Under the pieces are notes generated by a model. It saw only the letters and a program-made list of their open reading frames with translations. It was not told the DNA's origin and did no database searches. The position numbers were made by a program, and so were the translations under genes. A stretch of 14,137 nucleotides of DNA from MWCR01 sp041665165 (GTDB lineage Bacteria > Patescibacteriota > Patescibacteriia > 2-12-FULL-60-25), in NCBI GenBank assembly GCA_041665165.1, contig JBAYJJ010000034.1, forward strand, positions 1-14,137, read 5' to 3'. Within the stretch, counting starts at the first letter, position 1; each line of letters opens with the position of its first letter. Below, in pieces: positions 5,604 to 11,862 of the stretch.

Positions 5604-7643
5604 TCAATCAAACCCCGGGATAGGAAGGAGCGTTGGGCAGGGCTTGGCTGGCGCTGAGGCGAACCGGCTGGCTGGCTTGCTACGCGGCTGTGCAGACAAG
5701 CTTTCAAGAGCGGCTTGGGCATCCTTGCCCAACCGTCCCCTGTTCTCGTCTTTCTTGTCTGTGGCAAGTCTGAGAACCTCTACCTTGCCAAAGAGCCGAG
5801 TATCCCTCTCATCAGCATTGCGCATGATGATGCGGTACGGACCTGCATACTTGCTGGACTCGAACGTCACAGTATGGTGATACAAGTCGCAGGACTCATC
5901 GCCAGTGGCAATTCGCTCAAGCGCTTCCGAGGGCTCGTGTCCCAAGGCGCGGCCTGCATGCATACCGAAGCCCCTGTACATGGCCACGTTCGCGTTGGAT
6001 ACGTTGCCGCAGTCATGCGTGTCATCCAGCTCAGGGCCAAACACCAGATAGGGCGGCATGCCAGCATCCAGCGCTTGCTGAGGATTGAGGAACTCCAGGA
6101 TGCCGCGCGCCGCGTGCTTGGTCTGGAATGACAGTGTGGTTTGGCCATCATCTGTTTTCAGGGTAGGCTTGCCCATGTAAGACACAGACCCAGGAAGCTG
6201 TGTGGCCTCGAACCTGACCGAGGTGGTGGTACGTACATCCTTGGGCAAATCCCGCACCCTGCAACCGCTGGTGAAAAAGCAGGATAGATCAGAGGCAATA
6301 CTATGCACCTCCTGGAACTGTCCGCGGATGTCCTGCACTGTGCAGACAGCAAGACCAACGAACAGCAAGAGAGTGACCGCCGAGGAAACCATGAAGCCTA
6401 TTGAACCCAGCTCTTTGATCTGGTTGTAAGCTCCACCTTCCTTGATGTTCCCCTTAATCTTGAGATGCCTCTTCCACAGGAATGGAGCGGCGATGACCGT
6501 ACCCAGAGCACACAAGAGATAGATGAACCAACTGCGGTAGGCGTAAAACGTTACCCCGTACACTGCGTTGAGTACATCTTCCCACAGGAGCATGACCACG
6601 AAACTCACGATCGTGATCACGACCGGGCCGATCAGGCCGAGTTTGAAGGCTAGGCGCCTTGTAGCTCTGGAGTCGGCCGTGATTTCAGCGTGAGCTGCAT
6701 CGCCGGTTCTGAAGTACAAGAAAGTCGTCACGGCCATATACATCATGACCATAAGGGAAGCGAACGTAATCGGATACCACGGCACGAAGATTACCGCCAC
6801 CCAAATCGGAAGCAAGGTGATGGGTAAGGCGATGAAGAAATCCGCAGCAGAACCAACGAAGTCTTCGTCAATGATATCGATCTGGCCGCCGAGTTCCTTG
6901 AGCGTATCCCTGTACTCGATGCCCGGGGGAATGGCCAATGCCAGCTGCGTGGTCTTGGTGCTCGCCCACTCGATGAAGCGCGTGCCTCGACGAATGGTGT
7001 ACTTCGTGAAGTAGCCTGTCGCGATCGGGAAAATGCATCCGATACAGAAACTGACTAATGCAATCCCCATTAACCACTGCCGCTGATGATAGGTGTAGCC
7101 GTAAGACTCGCCTATGAAACTGGCCCAACTTGGGACGATCAAGGCATGAATCAGCGAATCAACCGCCTGAATCATGAACACCGCCGGAACCAGCACGTAC
7201 CACACCAAAGGCTTGCTGCGCTTGGTGTAATCGTACAAGCTCCTTGTGCCCTGGTGAGCCACAAGCCATCGGTTTACCCGACGCTTCATGAAGCCCCAGG
7301 CCATGGTGGCATCACCCTGCTCGTCGCCCACGACCCTGCCTGTGAACTCGTTCCAAAACGCGAACGCGATTTGAAGCACGGTCAACGCCAGGAAGTAGAT
7401 CCACAAGCGGTCGTACCGGCCGCCGAACTTGTCCAATACTGCGATCCATGCAATTTCCACGACCGCAAAAATGAATGAGAGGCAGAGGAAACGCCGGACC
7501 ATGAACGATTTGATACCTGCGTTGAGGCGCAAGAAGAATTCGTTCGTTGATTGTGCCGCTTGCTCGCGCAAACGCGACGCGATGTCGCGCGCGCGGCTGG
7601 AAGTGAGGCCGATCAGCCAGAGCAATGAACCGATAATATCCAT
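5604..7643 (-). CDS. Polytopic membrane protein with large exported C-terminal domain (679 aa)
   Basis: No family is recognised. An amphipathic, basic N-terminus (1-48) is followed by about eight or nine hydrophobic segments (near 52-71, 80-97, 146-170, 190-211, 268-311, 335-354, 371-390 and 414-436). The 268-311 stretch is long enough for two helices. The loop at about 212-266 is polar and the C-terminal 240 residues are soluble, with Cys at about 455, 461, 545 and 584. These even Cys suggest the tail is extracytoplasmic and disulfide-bonded. The last 50 residues are Lys/Ala/Pro-rich and probably disordered. A clear AAGGAG precedes the ATG. It is the second gene of a two-gene unit, 39 bp after the N/Q-tailed protein gene, and ends at a strong terminator. 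A transporter, a secretion channel or a scaffold is possible; nothing in the sequence decides. Confidence 0.78.
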   Translation of the reverse strand: MDIIGSLLWLIGLTSSRARDIASRLREQAAQSTNEFFLRLNAGIKSFMVRRFLCLSFIFAVVEIAWIAVLDKFGGRYDRLWIYFLALTVLQIAFAFWNEFTGRVVGDEQGDATMAWGFMKRRVNRWLVAHQGTRSLYDYTKRSKPLVWYVLVPAVFMIQAVDSLIHALIVPSWASFIGESYGYTYHQRQWLMGIALVSFCIGCIFPIATGYFTKYTIRRGTRFIEWASTKTTQLALAIPPGIEYRDTLKELGGQIDIIDEDFVGSAADFFIALPITLLPIWVAVIFVPWYPITFASLMVMMYMAVTTFLYFRTGDAAHAEITADSRATRRLAFKLGLIGPVVITIVSFVVMLLWEDVLNAVYGVTFYAYRSWFIYLLCALGTVIAAPFLWKRHLKIKGNIKEGGAYNQIKELGSIGFMVSSAVTLLLFVGLAVCTVQDIRGQFQEVHSIASDLSCFFTSGCRVRDLPKDVRTTTSVRFEATQLPGSVSYMGKPTLKTDDGQTTLSFQTKHAARGILEFLNPQQALDAGMPPYLVFGPELDDTHDCGNVSNANVAMYRGFGMHAGRALGHEPSEALERIATGDESCDLYHHTVTFESSKYAGPYRIIMRNADERDTRLFGKVEVLRLATDKKDENRGRLGKDAQAALESLSAQPRSKPASRFASAPAKPCPTLLPIPGFD

Positions 7644-7656
7644 GGGACTCTCCTTA

Positions 7657-7674
7657 CGGGCGCTTTCGCGCCCG
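7657..7674 (-). promoter_or_regulatory. Intergenic GNRA-loop hairpin
   Basis: On the minus-strand mRNA CGGGCGC-GAAA-GCGCCCG forms a perfect 7-bp stem with a GAAA tetraloop. It ends directly before the ribosome binding site of the 679-aa protein gene. There is no T-tract. Such hairpins often mark mRNA processing or differential stability within an operon (inference). Confidence 0.65.
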
Positions 7675-7682
7675 GTTCAGGT

Positions 7683-8774
7683 TTACGGAAGGTAGGGTTT
7701 AGCCAGGCGAGTACATTCGCTCTGGACCTGGGTTTCGAGCGCGGCGGGCTTGGAGAAGTAATCGCGAATGCGGCGCCTGTAGGCAACGCACTCTTCCTGC
7801 TCCTTCATGGAAGGAACCAGGCTGGAACGCTTCCCGCCAAGCGAGGCCACAAAATTCTTGTCTTTGCGAGCGCGTTCATCACGGCTGGTTTCTACCTGCA
7901 CGCGACGCACCTCGCTCTTGATGCGCTCATCACGCTCCTTTTCAGAAGCAATAAGCGGAGTGATGACAGTGCGGTATTCGGCCTCAGTCTGTGCCGGACT
8001 CATCTGAGGGATGGGGTCCGGGGTTAGACCAATGGCAATTGCTGTGTCCTTGATTACCTTGCCCATGACTGGATTGTCCTTGGCGAACTTCTCCACCCAC
8101 TGCTCGGGGCTCAGCTTGGGCACGGTCGGCTTGGCGACCATGGTCTCCAGAACCACCAGCGCCTGTTCAGCGTCTACCGCGCCATTGATTACAGCCATCA
8201 GTACGACGGGCGATTCAACAGACTCGCGAATTGCCAGCCAACGCGGCTTTTGCGTCGGGTTCAAGGATGTCTGCCAGCTGATGAACTGTTTTCTATCATC
8301 AACCGAGAGCGCCTCAACCACGCGAATCAGAAACGAGCGCTGGCGCTGTGCCATCAAGACCTTGGCGATTTCCGCGGCCATGTCGTCCCTGAGCTTGGCA
8401 ATGCGCAACATACGTTCCGCATCCTTGCTGTTGCCCAAGGCAGTCACGCTCTCAAGCAACACTCGCGTGATGCTCTGGTCAGCCTCATGCTTGAGGTCGG
8501 CTGGCAGATCCAAGGCCTTGATATTGTCCTTGACCTGCTTGATGGCCGCCGAAATCATGTCCGAATCTGCGTTTTTTGTTACGTCGATCTTGGACGAAAT
8601 GCCGTTGGTGAATACGCTGGCCAATCCGCGACGGATTGACCCGAGTACCACCTGAGCGCTCAAAAAAGCGCCCGTGTCTGCCAGCACTTCCACCAACTCA
8701 GATCCCATGAAACTGCGGGGCTTACGCTGATTGTTGTCGCCCTGATTCTGATTCTGATTTTGGTTCTTCGCCAT
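7683..8774 (-). CDS. Soluble hypothetical protein with N/Q-rich N-terminus (363 aa)
   Basis: No family is recognised. Residues 1-20 are low complexity (NQNQNQNQ, then basic). The rest is a mostly helical, charged protein with no signal peptide; a weakly hydrophobic segment at about 29-46 is unlikely to span a membrane. The last 90 residues are very rich in Arg, Lys and Glu (for example ERDERIKSEVRRVQVETSRDERARKD) and likely form a long helix, followed by two cysteines near the end. The ATG at 8774 is chosen because GAGGAG lies about 8 nt upstream; the longer frame to 8882 would run through the promoter at 8871-8899. It is the first gene of a two-gene operon with the 679-aa membrane protein, so a cytoplasmic partner of that protein is a reasonable guess. 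Confidence 0.78.
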   Translation of the reverse strand: MAKNQNQNQNQGDNNQRKPRSFMGSELVEVLADTGAFLSAQVVLGSIRRGLASVFTNGISSKIDVTKNADSDMISAAIKQVKDNIKALDLPADLKHEADQSITRVLLESVTALGNSKDAERMLRIAKLRDDMAAEIAKVLMAQRQRSFLIRVVEALSVDDRKQFISWQTSLNPTQKPRWLAIRESVESPVVLMAVINGAVDAEQALVVLETMVAKPTVPKLSPEQWVEKFAKDNPVMGKVIKDTAIAIGLTPDPIPQMSPAQTEAEYRTVITPLIASEKERDERIKSEVRRVQVETSRDERARKDKNFVASLGGKRSSLVPSMKEQEECVAYRRRIRDYFSKPAALETQVQSECTRLAKPYLP

Positions 8775-8870
8775 AACTAACACTCCTCTCCCCTTTTGAG
8801 GGACTAATAGAACTCGAATTGCCGAAACAGCGCTTTCTGCAGACATGAGTGTCCACAAAAAGAATATGTC

Positions 8871-8899
8871 AATATAGCACAAAAAGACGGATTTGTCAA
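8871..8899 (-). promoter_or_regulatory. Strong sigma70-type promoter of the two-gene unit
   Basis: Minus strand: -35 TTGACA (8899-8894), 17-bp spacer, -10 TATATT (8876-8871). The -35 box lies in the loop of a perfect 5-bp inverted repeat (GACGG...CCGTC). It shares TTTTTGTGC-TATATT with the promoter at 5430-5458. Predicted leader is about 90 nt. In 8900-9011 upstream I see no gene, only a strong hairpin. Confidence 0.88.
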
Positions 8900-8927
8900 C
8901 CGTCCGCCCTTGGCATACGAATTATCA

Positions 8928-8978
8928 CCGCCTCTGGCGGGACCCCGCCAGAGCCTTATTCTTTAATAGCGGAGGCGG
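8928..8978. repeat. Intergenic GC-rich palindrome
   Basis: CTCTGGCGGG (8932-8941) and CCCGCCAGAG (8944-8953) are perfect complements, and CCGCCTC (8928-8934) can alternatively pair with GAGGCGG (8972-8978). It lies between the promoter at 8899 and repeat copy B. Its role is unknown; it is possibly another REP-like unit. Confidence 0.6.
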
Positions 8979-9011
8979 GGCGAATGGTGTATTTTGGCTA
9001 AAATTAGAAAA

Positions 9012-9093
9012 GAAAACCTCTTCGCTTCTCCTTTCACAAGGAGATTTTTACGTACTTGGTAACTGCCCCTTGAGAAAGGGGCTAAGGGTTTTC
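9012..9093 (+). repeat. Two-hairpin dispersed repeat, copy B (shortened)
   Basis: It has the same ends and both hairpins as copy A (3490-3599) in the same orientation, but about 28 bp of the central spacer is missing. Its right end runs into the 3' end of the glycosyltransferase gene. It supplies that gene's last codons and its TAG stop (9082-9084). Confidence 0.85.
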
Positions 9094-10773
9094 AGTAATC
9101 TGATACGCCCTCGCTCCGTCGCCTTGGGCGATTTTTGTATAACGTGGGTCAGACGCGATCAAAGCGTCCAGCGCTCCCCAGCGGTTAGTATCCACTAACA
9201 CGAATTTTGAGCCAGTGCGATCGTGGATCAGGCTCCAGGCAAAATCTTTGGTCGTTGATGCGGCATTGTAAGAAAACTTGGAGTAATCAATGGCCAATGT
9301 CGTGGACGCATCATACAAAAAGGTCGGGTCCAGGCCTGAGACATACTTCAAATTCTGATTTAGATAAAACAAAGACGGAAACTCATCCCATTGCGCATGA
9401 AATACTCTGTCGCCTGGTTTTGCGATGGAAGCGATGATCAGCATGGGCATCTGATAAGTAGTGTCAATGAAAGTCAGCTTGCCGTGCATTGATGTGTAAG
9501 CGCCGTAGGCATTTGATACTGCTGTTACTGTCACACAGAAAACAATCAGGAATTTTAGCAAGTAGGAAGTAGGAAGTAGGAAGTAGCGAGTAGGGATTTG
9601 GAGGTTGAGAGTACTGAAAAATTGCTTCCAGTCTGTCCACTGCAGAATAAGTGCGACCCAAAAACAGAAAAGCGGCTGGAAGTATTCGGCGTAGCGCAAG
9701 CTCTTGAGCGAGATGGCAAATAGGAAAGCAATCAATGGGCTGAGTATCAAGACTGATTTCGTGTGCAGGTCCAAAGGTTGTTTTTTTGGTGCAATAAAAA
9801 TGCCGATCATTCCGATGATTAAAAGGATTCCGGGAACCGCGAATAACCCGACGACTGACTGCCAAGAAGCCGGAGACCATTCATTGCCCATGTTCAAATT
9901 CACTGGCGTAAAAATACCGATTTGCACGACCTGAATCCAAAATAGATTCAACAATTGAGCACGGCCAGGGTGGATGAGGATGCCGAATAGAATGCCAAGT
10001 AATGATACGACGACTAATATTAGACCCCTCCATTTGTCATCCTGAACTCGTTTCAGGATCTCGTTACCATGTAACAAAGTATCGGGATGCCGAATCGAGT
10101 TCGGCATGACGCTTTGAGGTACGATCTTTTTAAAAATCAAATCGCCGAGCCAGATCAAAAAGAGGGAGATTGGCAATAAAATCCAGCCGCCGTGGAGGAG
10201 GGTGAAGATGAGAGAACAGATAAAGATGCCGGATAAACAGTAAAAGCGAGTGAGATTGCCGCGTCGCTCATCCAATTCGTTCCTCGCAATGACAGATAGG
10301 AGCGCCAGTGCGATTCCAACGAACCAAACTAAAATCGCAAGCGGCGAGGCTTTACCTTGGATAAGGCGCGTGCAAAAAGGCTGTGAGACGGCGAGCAAAA
10401 GAATCCAAAACGCAAAATGTTTGATTGTAAATTTCTTAAAGACGATTCCTAATCCCAAAAGACAGATGATTGCAAATACAATCGACGAAATCCTTGAACC
10501 TTGCAAGATGCCGAAGAGCTTCACAAAAGGCATTTGCAGAACATGGAAAAGAAAATGTTGATCAGCGAAATGAGTGCCTAGGATAGTCAGATCCAACCAC
10601 GGGAATCCCCCCTGACCCCCCTTTATCAAGGGGGAACCGAGTGCCATTAGATTAGAATACGTGGCGTGATACAGGGCATCTGGATCCGGGAAACCGTGCC
10701 AGGGCATTAAAAAGACCAGCCAAAGGGCTAAAACAGCAATCAAGGACAGCCAGCCGATGAAACGTCTAAACAT
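9082..10773 (-). CDS. GT-C fold integral membrane glycosyltransferase (STT3/PMT-like)
   Basis: This 563-residue protein has about 10-12 hydrophobic segments. After the first helix (5-23) comes DPDALYH (30-36), the first-loop acidic motif position expected of GT-C enzymes of the oligosaccharyltransferase/mannosyltransferase type. It is followed by FPWLDLT and HFADQHFLFHVL. These enzymes move sugars from lipid-phosphate donors on the outer face of the membrane; donor and acceptor cannot be told here. The C-terminal soluble part (about 440-563) is conserved-looking (PGDRVFHAQWDEFP). The frame is intact but has absorbed repeat segments at residues about 46-57, 160-175, 221-245 and around 393-403, and its stop codon. 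A -10 box lies 6 bp before the ATG, with no Shine-Dalgarno, so it is probably leaderless. Confident of class, not of substrate. Confidence 0.78.
   Translation of the reverse strand: MFRRFIGWLSLIAVLALWLVFLMPWHGFPDPDALYHATYSNLMALGSPLIKGGQGGFPWLDLTILGTHFADQHFLFHVLQMPFVKLFGILQGSRISSIVFAIICLLGLGIVFKKFTIKHFAFWILLLAVSQPFCTRLIQGKASPLAILVWFVGIALALLSVIARNELDERRGNLTRFYCLSGIFICSLIFTLLHGGWILLPISLFLIWLGDLIFKKIVPQSVMPNSIRHPDTLLHGNEILKRVQDDKWRGLILVVVSLLGILFGILIHPGRAQLLNLFWIQVVQIGIFTPVNLNMGNEWSPASWQSVVGLFAVPGILLIIGMIGIFIAPKKQPLDLHTKSVLILSPLIAFLFAISLKSLRYAEYFQPLFCFWVALILQWTDWKQFFSTLNLQIPTRYFLLPTSYLLKFLIVFCVTVTAVSNAYGAYTSMHGKLTFIDTTYQMPMLIIASIAKPGDRVFHAQWDEFPSLFYLNQNLKYVSGLDPTFLYDASTTLAIDYSKFSYNAASTTKDFAWSLIHDRTGSKFVLVDTNRWGALDALIASDPRYTKIAQGDGARAYQITENP
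9562..9596 (-). repeat. Heptanucleotide repeat, unit GTAGGAA, 5 units
   Basis: Plus-strand units are GTAGGAA x3, GTAGCGA, GTAGGGA. It lies inside the glycosyltransferase gene and encodes TRYFLLPTSYLL at a membrane-segment boundary. Confidence 0.85.
10036..10110 (-). repeat. CATCCTGAA-type palindromic repeat inside coding sequence
   Basis: A 75-bp element (25 codons, frame kept) made of two stem-loops: CCTGAACTCGTTTCAGG and GCCGAATCGAGTTCGGC. The ends GTCATCCTGAACTCG and its imperfect complement are inverted. Translated in the glycosyltransferase it gives VMPNSIRHP...EILKRVQDD, the typical translation of this kind of dispersed repeat. A related copy is at 12345-12451. Confidence 0.85.
10253..10294 (-). 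repeat. CATTGCGAGG-type dispersed repeat inside coding sequence
   Basis: On the minus strand the segment begins TGTCATTGCGAGGAACGAA and ends GCGACGCGGCAATCT. This matches the layout of a widespread bacterial intergenic palindrome (ATTGC...GCAAT). In the glycosyltransferase it encodes SVIARNELDERRGNLT, a hydrophilic loop. It is a single copy in this window. Confidence 0.7.
10604..10635 (-). repeat. CCCCCTTTATCAAGGGGG-type palindrome inside coding sequence
   Basis: The core CCCCCCTTTATCAAGGGGG is followed on the minus strand by TCAGGGGGGATTCCC. It encodes SPLIKGGQGGFP in the glycosyltransferase, between the DPDALYH motif and the WLDLT segment. 'PLIKGGxGG' is the usual translation of this dispersed palindrome. 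Confidence 0.8.
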
Positions 10774-10779
10774 ACCGAA

Positions 10780-10810
10780 AGTATATCATGTGCTTCCGAA
10801 AACCCCGCAA
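10780..10810 (-). promoter_or_regulatory. Extended -10 promoter, leaderless, of the glycosyltransferase gene
   Basis: Minus strand: extended -10 TGATATACT (10788-10780), with only 6 nt between the -10 box and the ATG at 10773, so the start codon is near the transcript start. The best -35 is TTGCGG with a long 19-bp spacer, which is weak. Confidence 0.55.
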
Positions 10811-10822
10811 GCCCTGTATATT

Positions 10823-10931
10823 GAAAACCCTTGGCCCCTTTCACAAGGGGCTGTAACCAAGCATTCCATAACTTTATTAATTGGCCTGTACGTTAAAGTC
10901 TCCTTGTGAAAGGAGAAGCGAAGAGGTTTTC
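10823..10931 (-). repeat. Two-hairpin dispersed repeat, copy C (inverted)
   Basis: Full-length relative of copy A on the opposite strand, with the same ends (GAAAACC/GGTTTTC), both hairpins and the spacer including CCAATTAATAAA. With copy B it flanks the glycosyltransferase gene in inverted orientation. The 225-bp gap 10774-10998 holds only this element, a promoter and a terminator. Confidence 0.88.
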
Positions 10932-10950
10932 CGTTTACCAGGTAACAACC

Positions 10951-10975
10951 AAAATCCCCCACCTTGGGGGATTTT
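10951..10975 (-). terminator. Terminator of the pilin-like gene cluster
   Basis: Perfect 10-bp stem AAAATCCCCC/GGGGGATTTT with a 5-nt loop, T-rich on both strands, about 24 bp after the stop of the last pilin-like gene. It could also serve the opposite strand. Confidence 0.88.
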
Positions 10976-10998
10976 AATTCTCTCTGCGCAGCGAGAAA

Positions 10999-11388
10999 TT
11001 ACCCCGTCGTCACATTAATCAATGAACTCAAGACGAAATTGGAAATGGCAAACGCGGCCACCACAATCAATAAGCCGATTACGGCATTTTTAATCATGGT
11101 CACTGCTGTGTCTACCTTTTTTGCATCTCCGCCTGCAGTCATGTACGTAAAACCCGCGAACAAAATGTAGGCCAAGAGCAAAATCCCAATAAAGCCTAAG
11201 GCTATATTGATGATCCTTCCGACCATGGTCGGCAAATCGCTTTGTGTCTGTATTCCGGCATTCGTAGCTACATTCCCTACAAGATTATTTGCAGTCTGGA
11301 ACGGATTGGTGCTTGCGGCCAATGCCACTATGGGCAAAGCCAGGGCACCGGCGGCCACAGCGTAGTAACAAGTTTTTAATATCTTCAT
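10999..11388 (-). CDS. T4SS pilin-like (TrbC/VirB2-class) protein, paralogue 5
   Basis: This 129-residue protein has a signal peptide (about 1-24, ending ALA-A), a short exported segment, and two transmembrane helices (about 57-84 and 97-122). The linker carries the family signature AGFTYMTAGGDAKKV. Size and topology match VirB2/TrbC-type pilins and the Patescibacterial 'type IV secretion pilin' family. Such proteins insert in the membrane and are assembled into a pilus or envelope channel. It is the last of five tandem paralogues, 32 bp after the previous gene, and ends at a strong terminator. The ATG at 11388 starts right at the signal peptide; no Shine-Dalgarno is seen. Pilus formation itself is inferred from the family. 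Confidence 0.85.
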   Translation of the reverse strand: MKILKTCYYAVAAGALALPIVALAASTNPFQTANNLVGNVATNAGIQTQSDLPTMVGRIINIALGFIGILLLAYILFAGFTYMTAGGDAKKVDTAVTMIKNAVIGLLIVVAAFAISNFVLSSLINVTTG

Positions 11389-11420
11389 AAATTATAACTT
11401 CGTAATCTTAATCAATTAGC

Positions 11421-11855
11421 TTAAGCGGGAGTGACAACCCCTCCTTCGGTCGCTCCTACAAGCCTGGTGAGCACAAAATCCGCAATATAATAGGAAAGAA
11501 CAATTATTATCAATCCTACCACCGCGTTTTTTATAATCGTAATGGCTTCTTCTGTGCCCTTTCCGCTCCCACCGGCCGTCATGTACTTGAAGCCGCCGTA
11601 AATCAGATACACCAGCAAAAGTACGCCGACTAAAGAGAGGGCTGCATTTATCAGGTTGCCGATCACAGTTTCAAGGCTGGTACCCGCACCCTGATTCAAG
11701 CCTGACGTCTGGGCTGCTGAATCCAGGCCGCTCCTAATGCTGCCTGCACCCGCCGCCAACGCTTGAGACGTTAAACTTAAGGAACACAGAGATACGGCGA
11801 TAACCGAAGCTAAAACTATTTTTTTAATACGCGGTAAATTCAACATTAATCCCAT
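11421..11855 (-). CDS. T4SS pilin-like (TrbC/VirB2-class) protein, paralogue 4
   Basis: This 144-residue protein has a signal peptide running to about residue 34 (SQALA-A), a Gly/Ser-rich exported stretch, and two transmembrane helices (about 75-97 and 111-135). The motif YGGFKYMTAGGSGKG sits between them. The frame extends to a TTG at 11879 that would overlap the upstream gene. I chose the ATG at 11855, 7 bp after the upstream stop; the ATG at 11846 is equally possible. The helix-hairpin-helix layout is nearly superimposable on paralogue 5 (GNLINAALSLVGVLLL versus GRIINIALGFIGILLL), so the two look like recent duplicates. No ribosome binding site is evident; translation is probably coupled to the upstream gene. 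Confidence 0.83.
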   Translation of the reverse strand: MGLMLNLPRIKKIVLASVIAVSLCSLSLTSQALAAGAGSIRSGLDSAAQTSGLNQGAGTSLETVIGNLINAALSLVGVLLLVYLIYGGFKYMTAGGSGKGTEEAITIIKNAVVGLIIIVLSYYIADFVLTRLVGATEGGVVTPA

Positions 11856-11862
11856 ATTGCGG

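Noticed and set aside
3364..5604. Alternative genetic code with TGA read as an amino acid
   Set aside because: The genes ending at 3364, 3685 and 5604 stop at TGA at sensible protein ends followed by terminators, and no in-frame TGA is needed to join genes.
8011..8655. Plus-strand ORF of 214 codons opposite the N/Q-tailed protein gene
   Set aside because: Ser/Thr/Ala-biased antisense reading with no ribosome binding site; the minus-strand gene has promoter, Shine-Dalgarno and operon context.
8774..8882. Longer start for the N/Q-tailed protein, adding 36 residues
   Set aside because: The extension would be encoded across the -10 and transcription start region of its own promoter, and the ATG at 8774 has a good GAGGAG.
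9082..10773. Glycosyltransferase as a pseudogene because of its repeat insertions
   Set aside because: The frame is intact over 563 codons, and the catalytic-loop motif, membrane segments and C-terminal domain are all present.
11389..11396. TATAAT-like sequence just before pilin-like gene 5 as a promoter
   Set aside because: Only 2 bp separate it from the ATG, so transcription would start inside the gene, and no -35 is spaced correctly; co-transcription from upstream is more likely.
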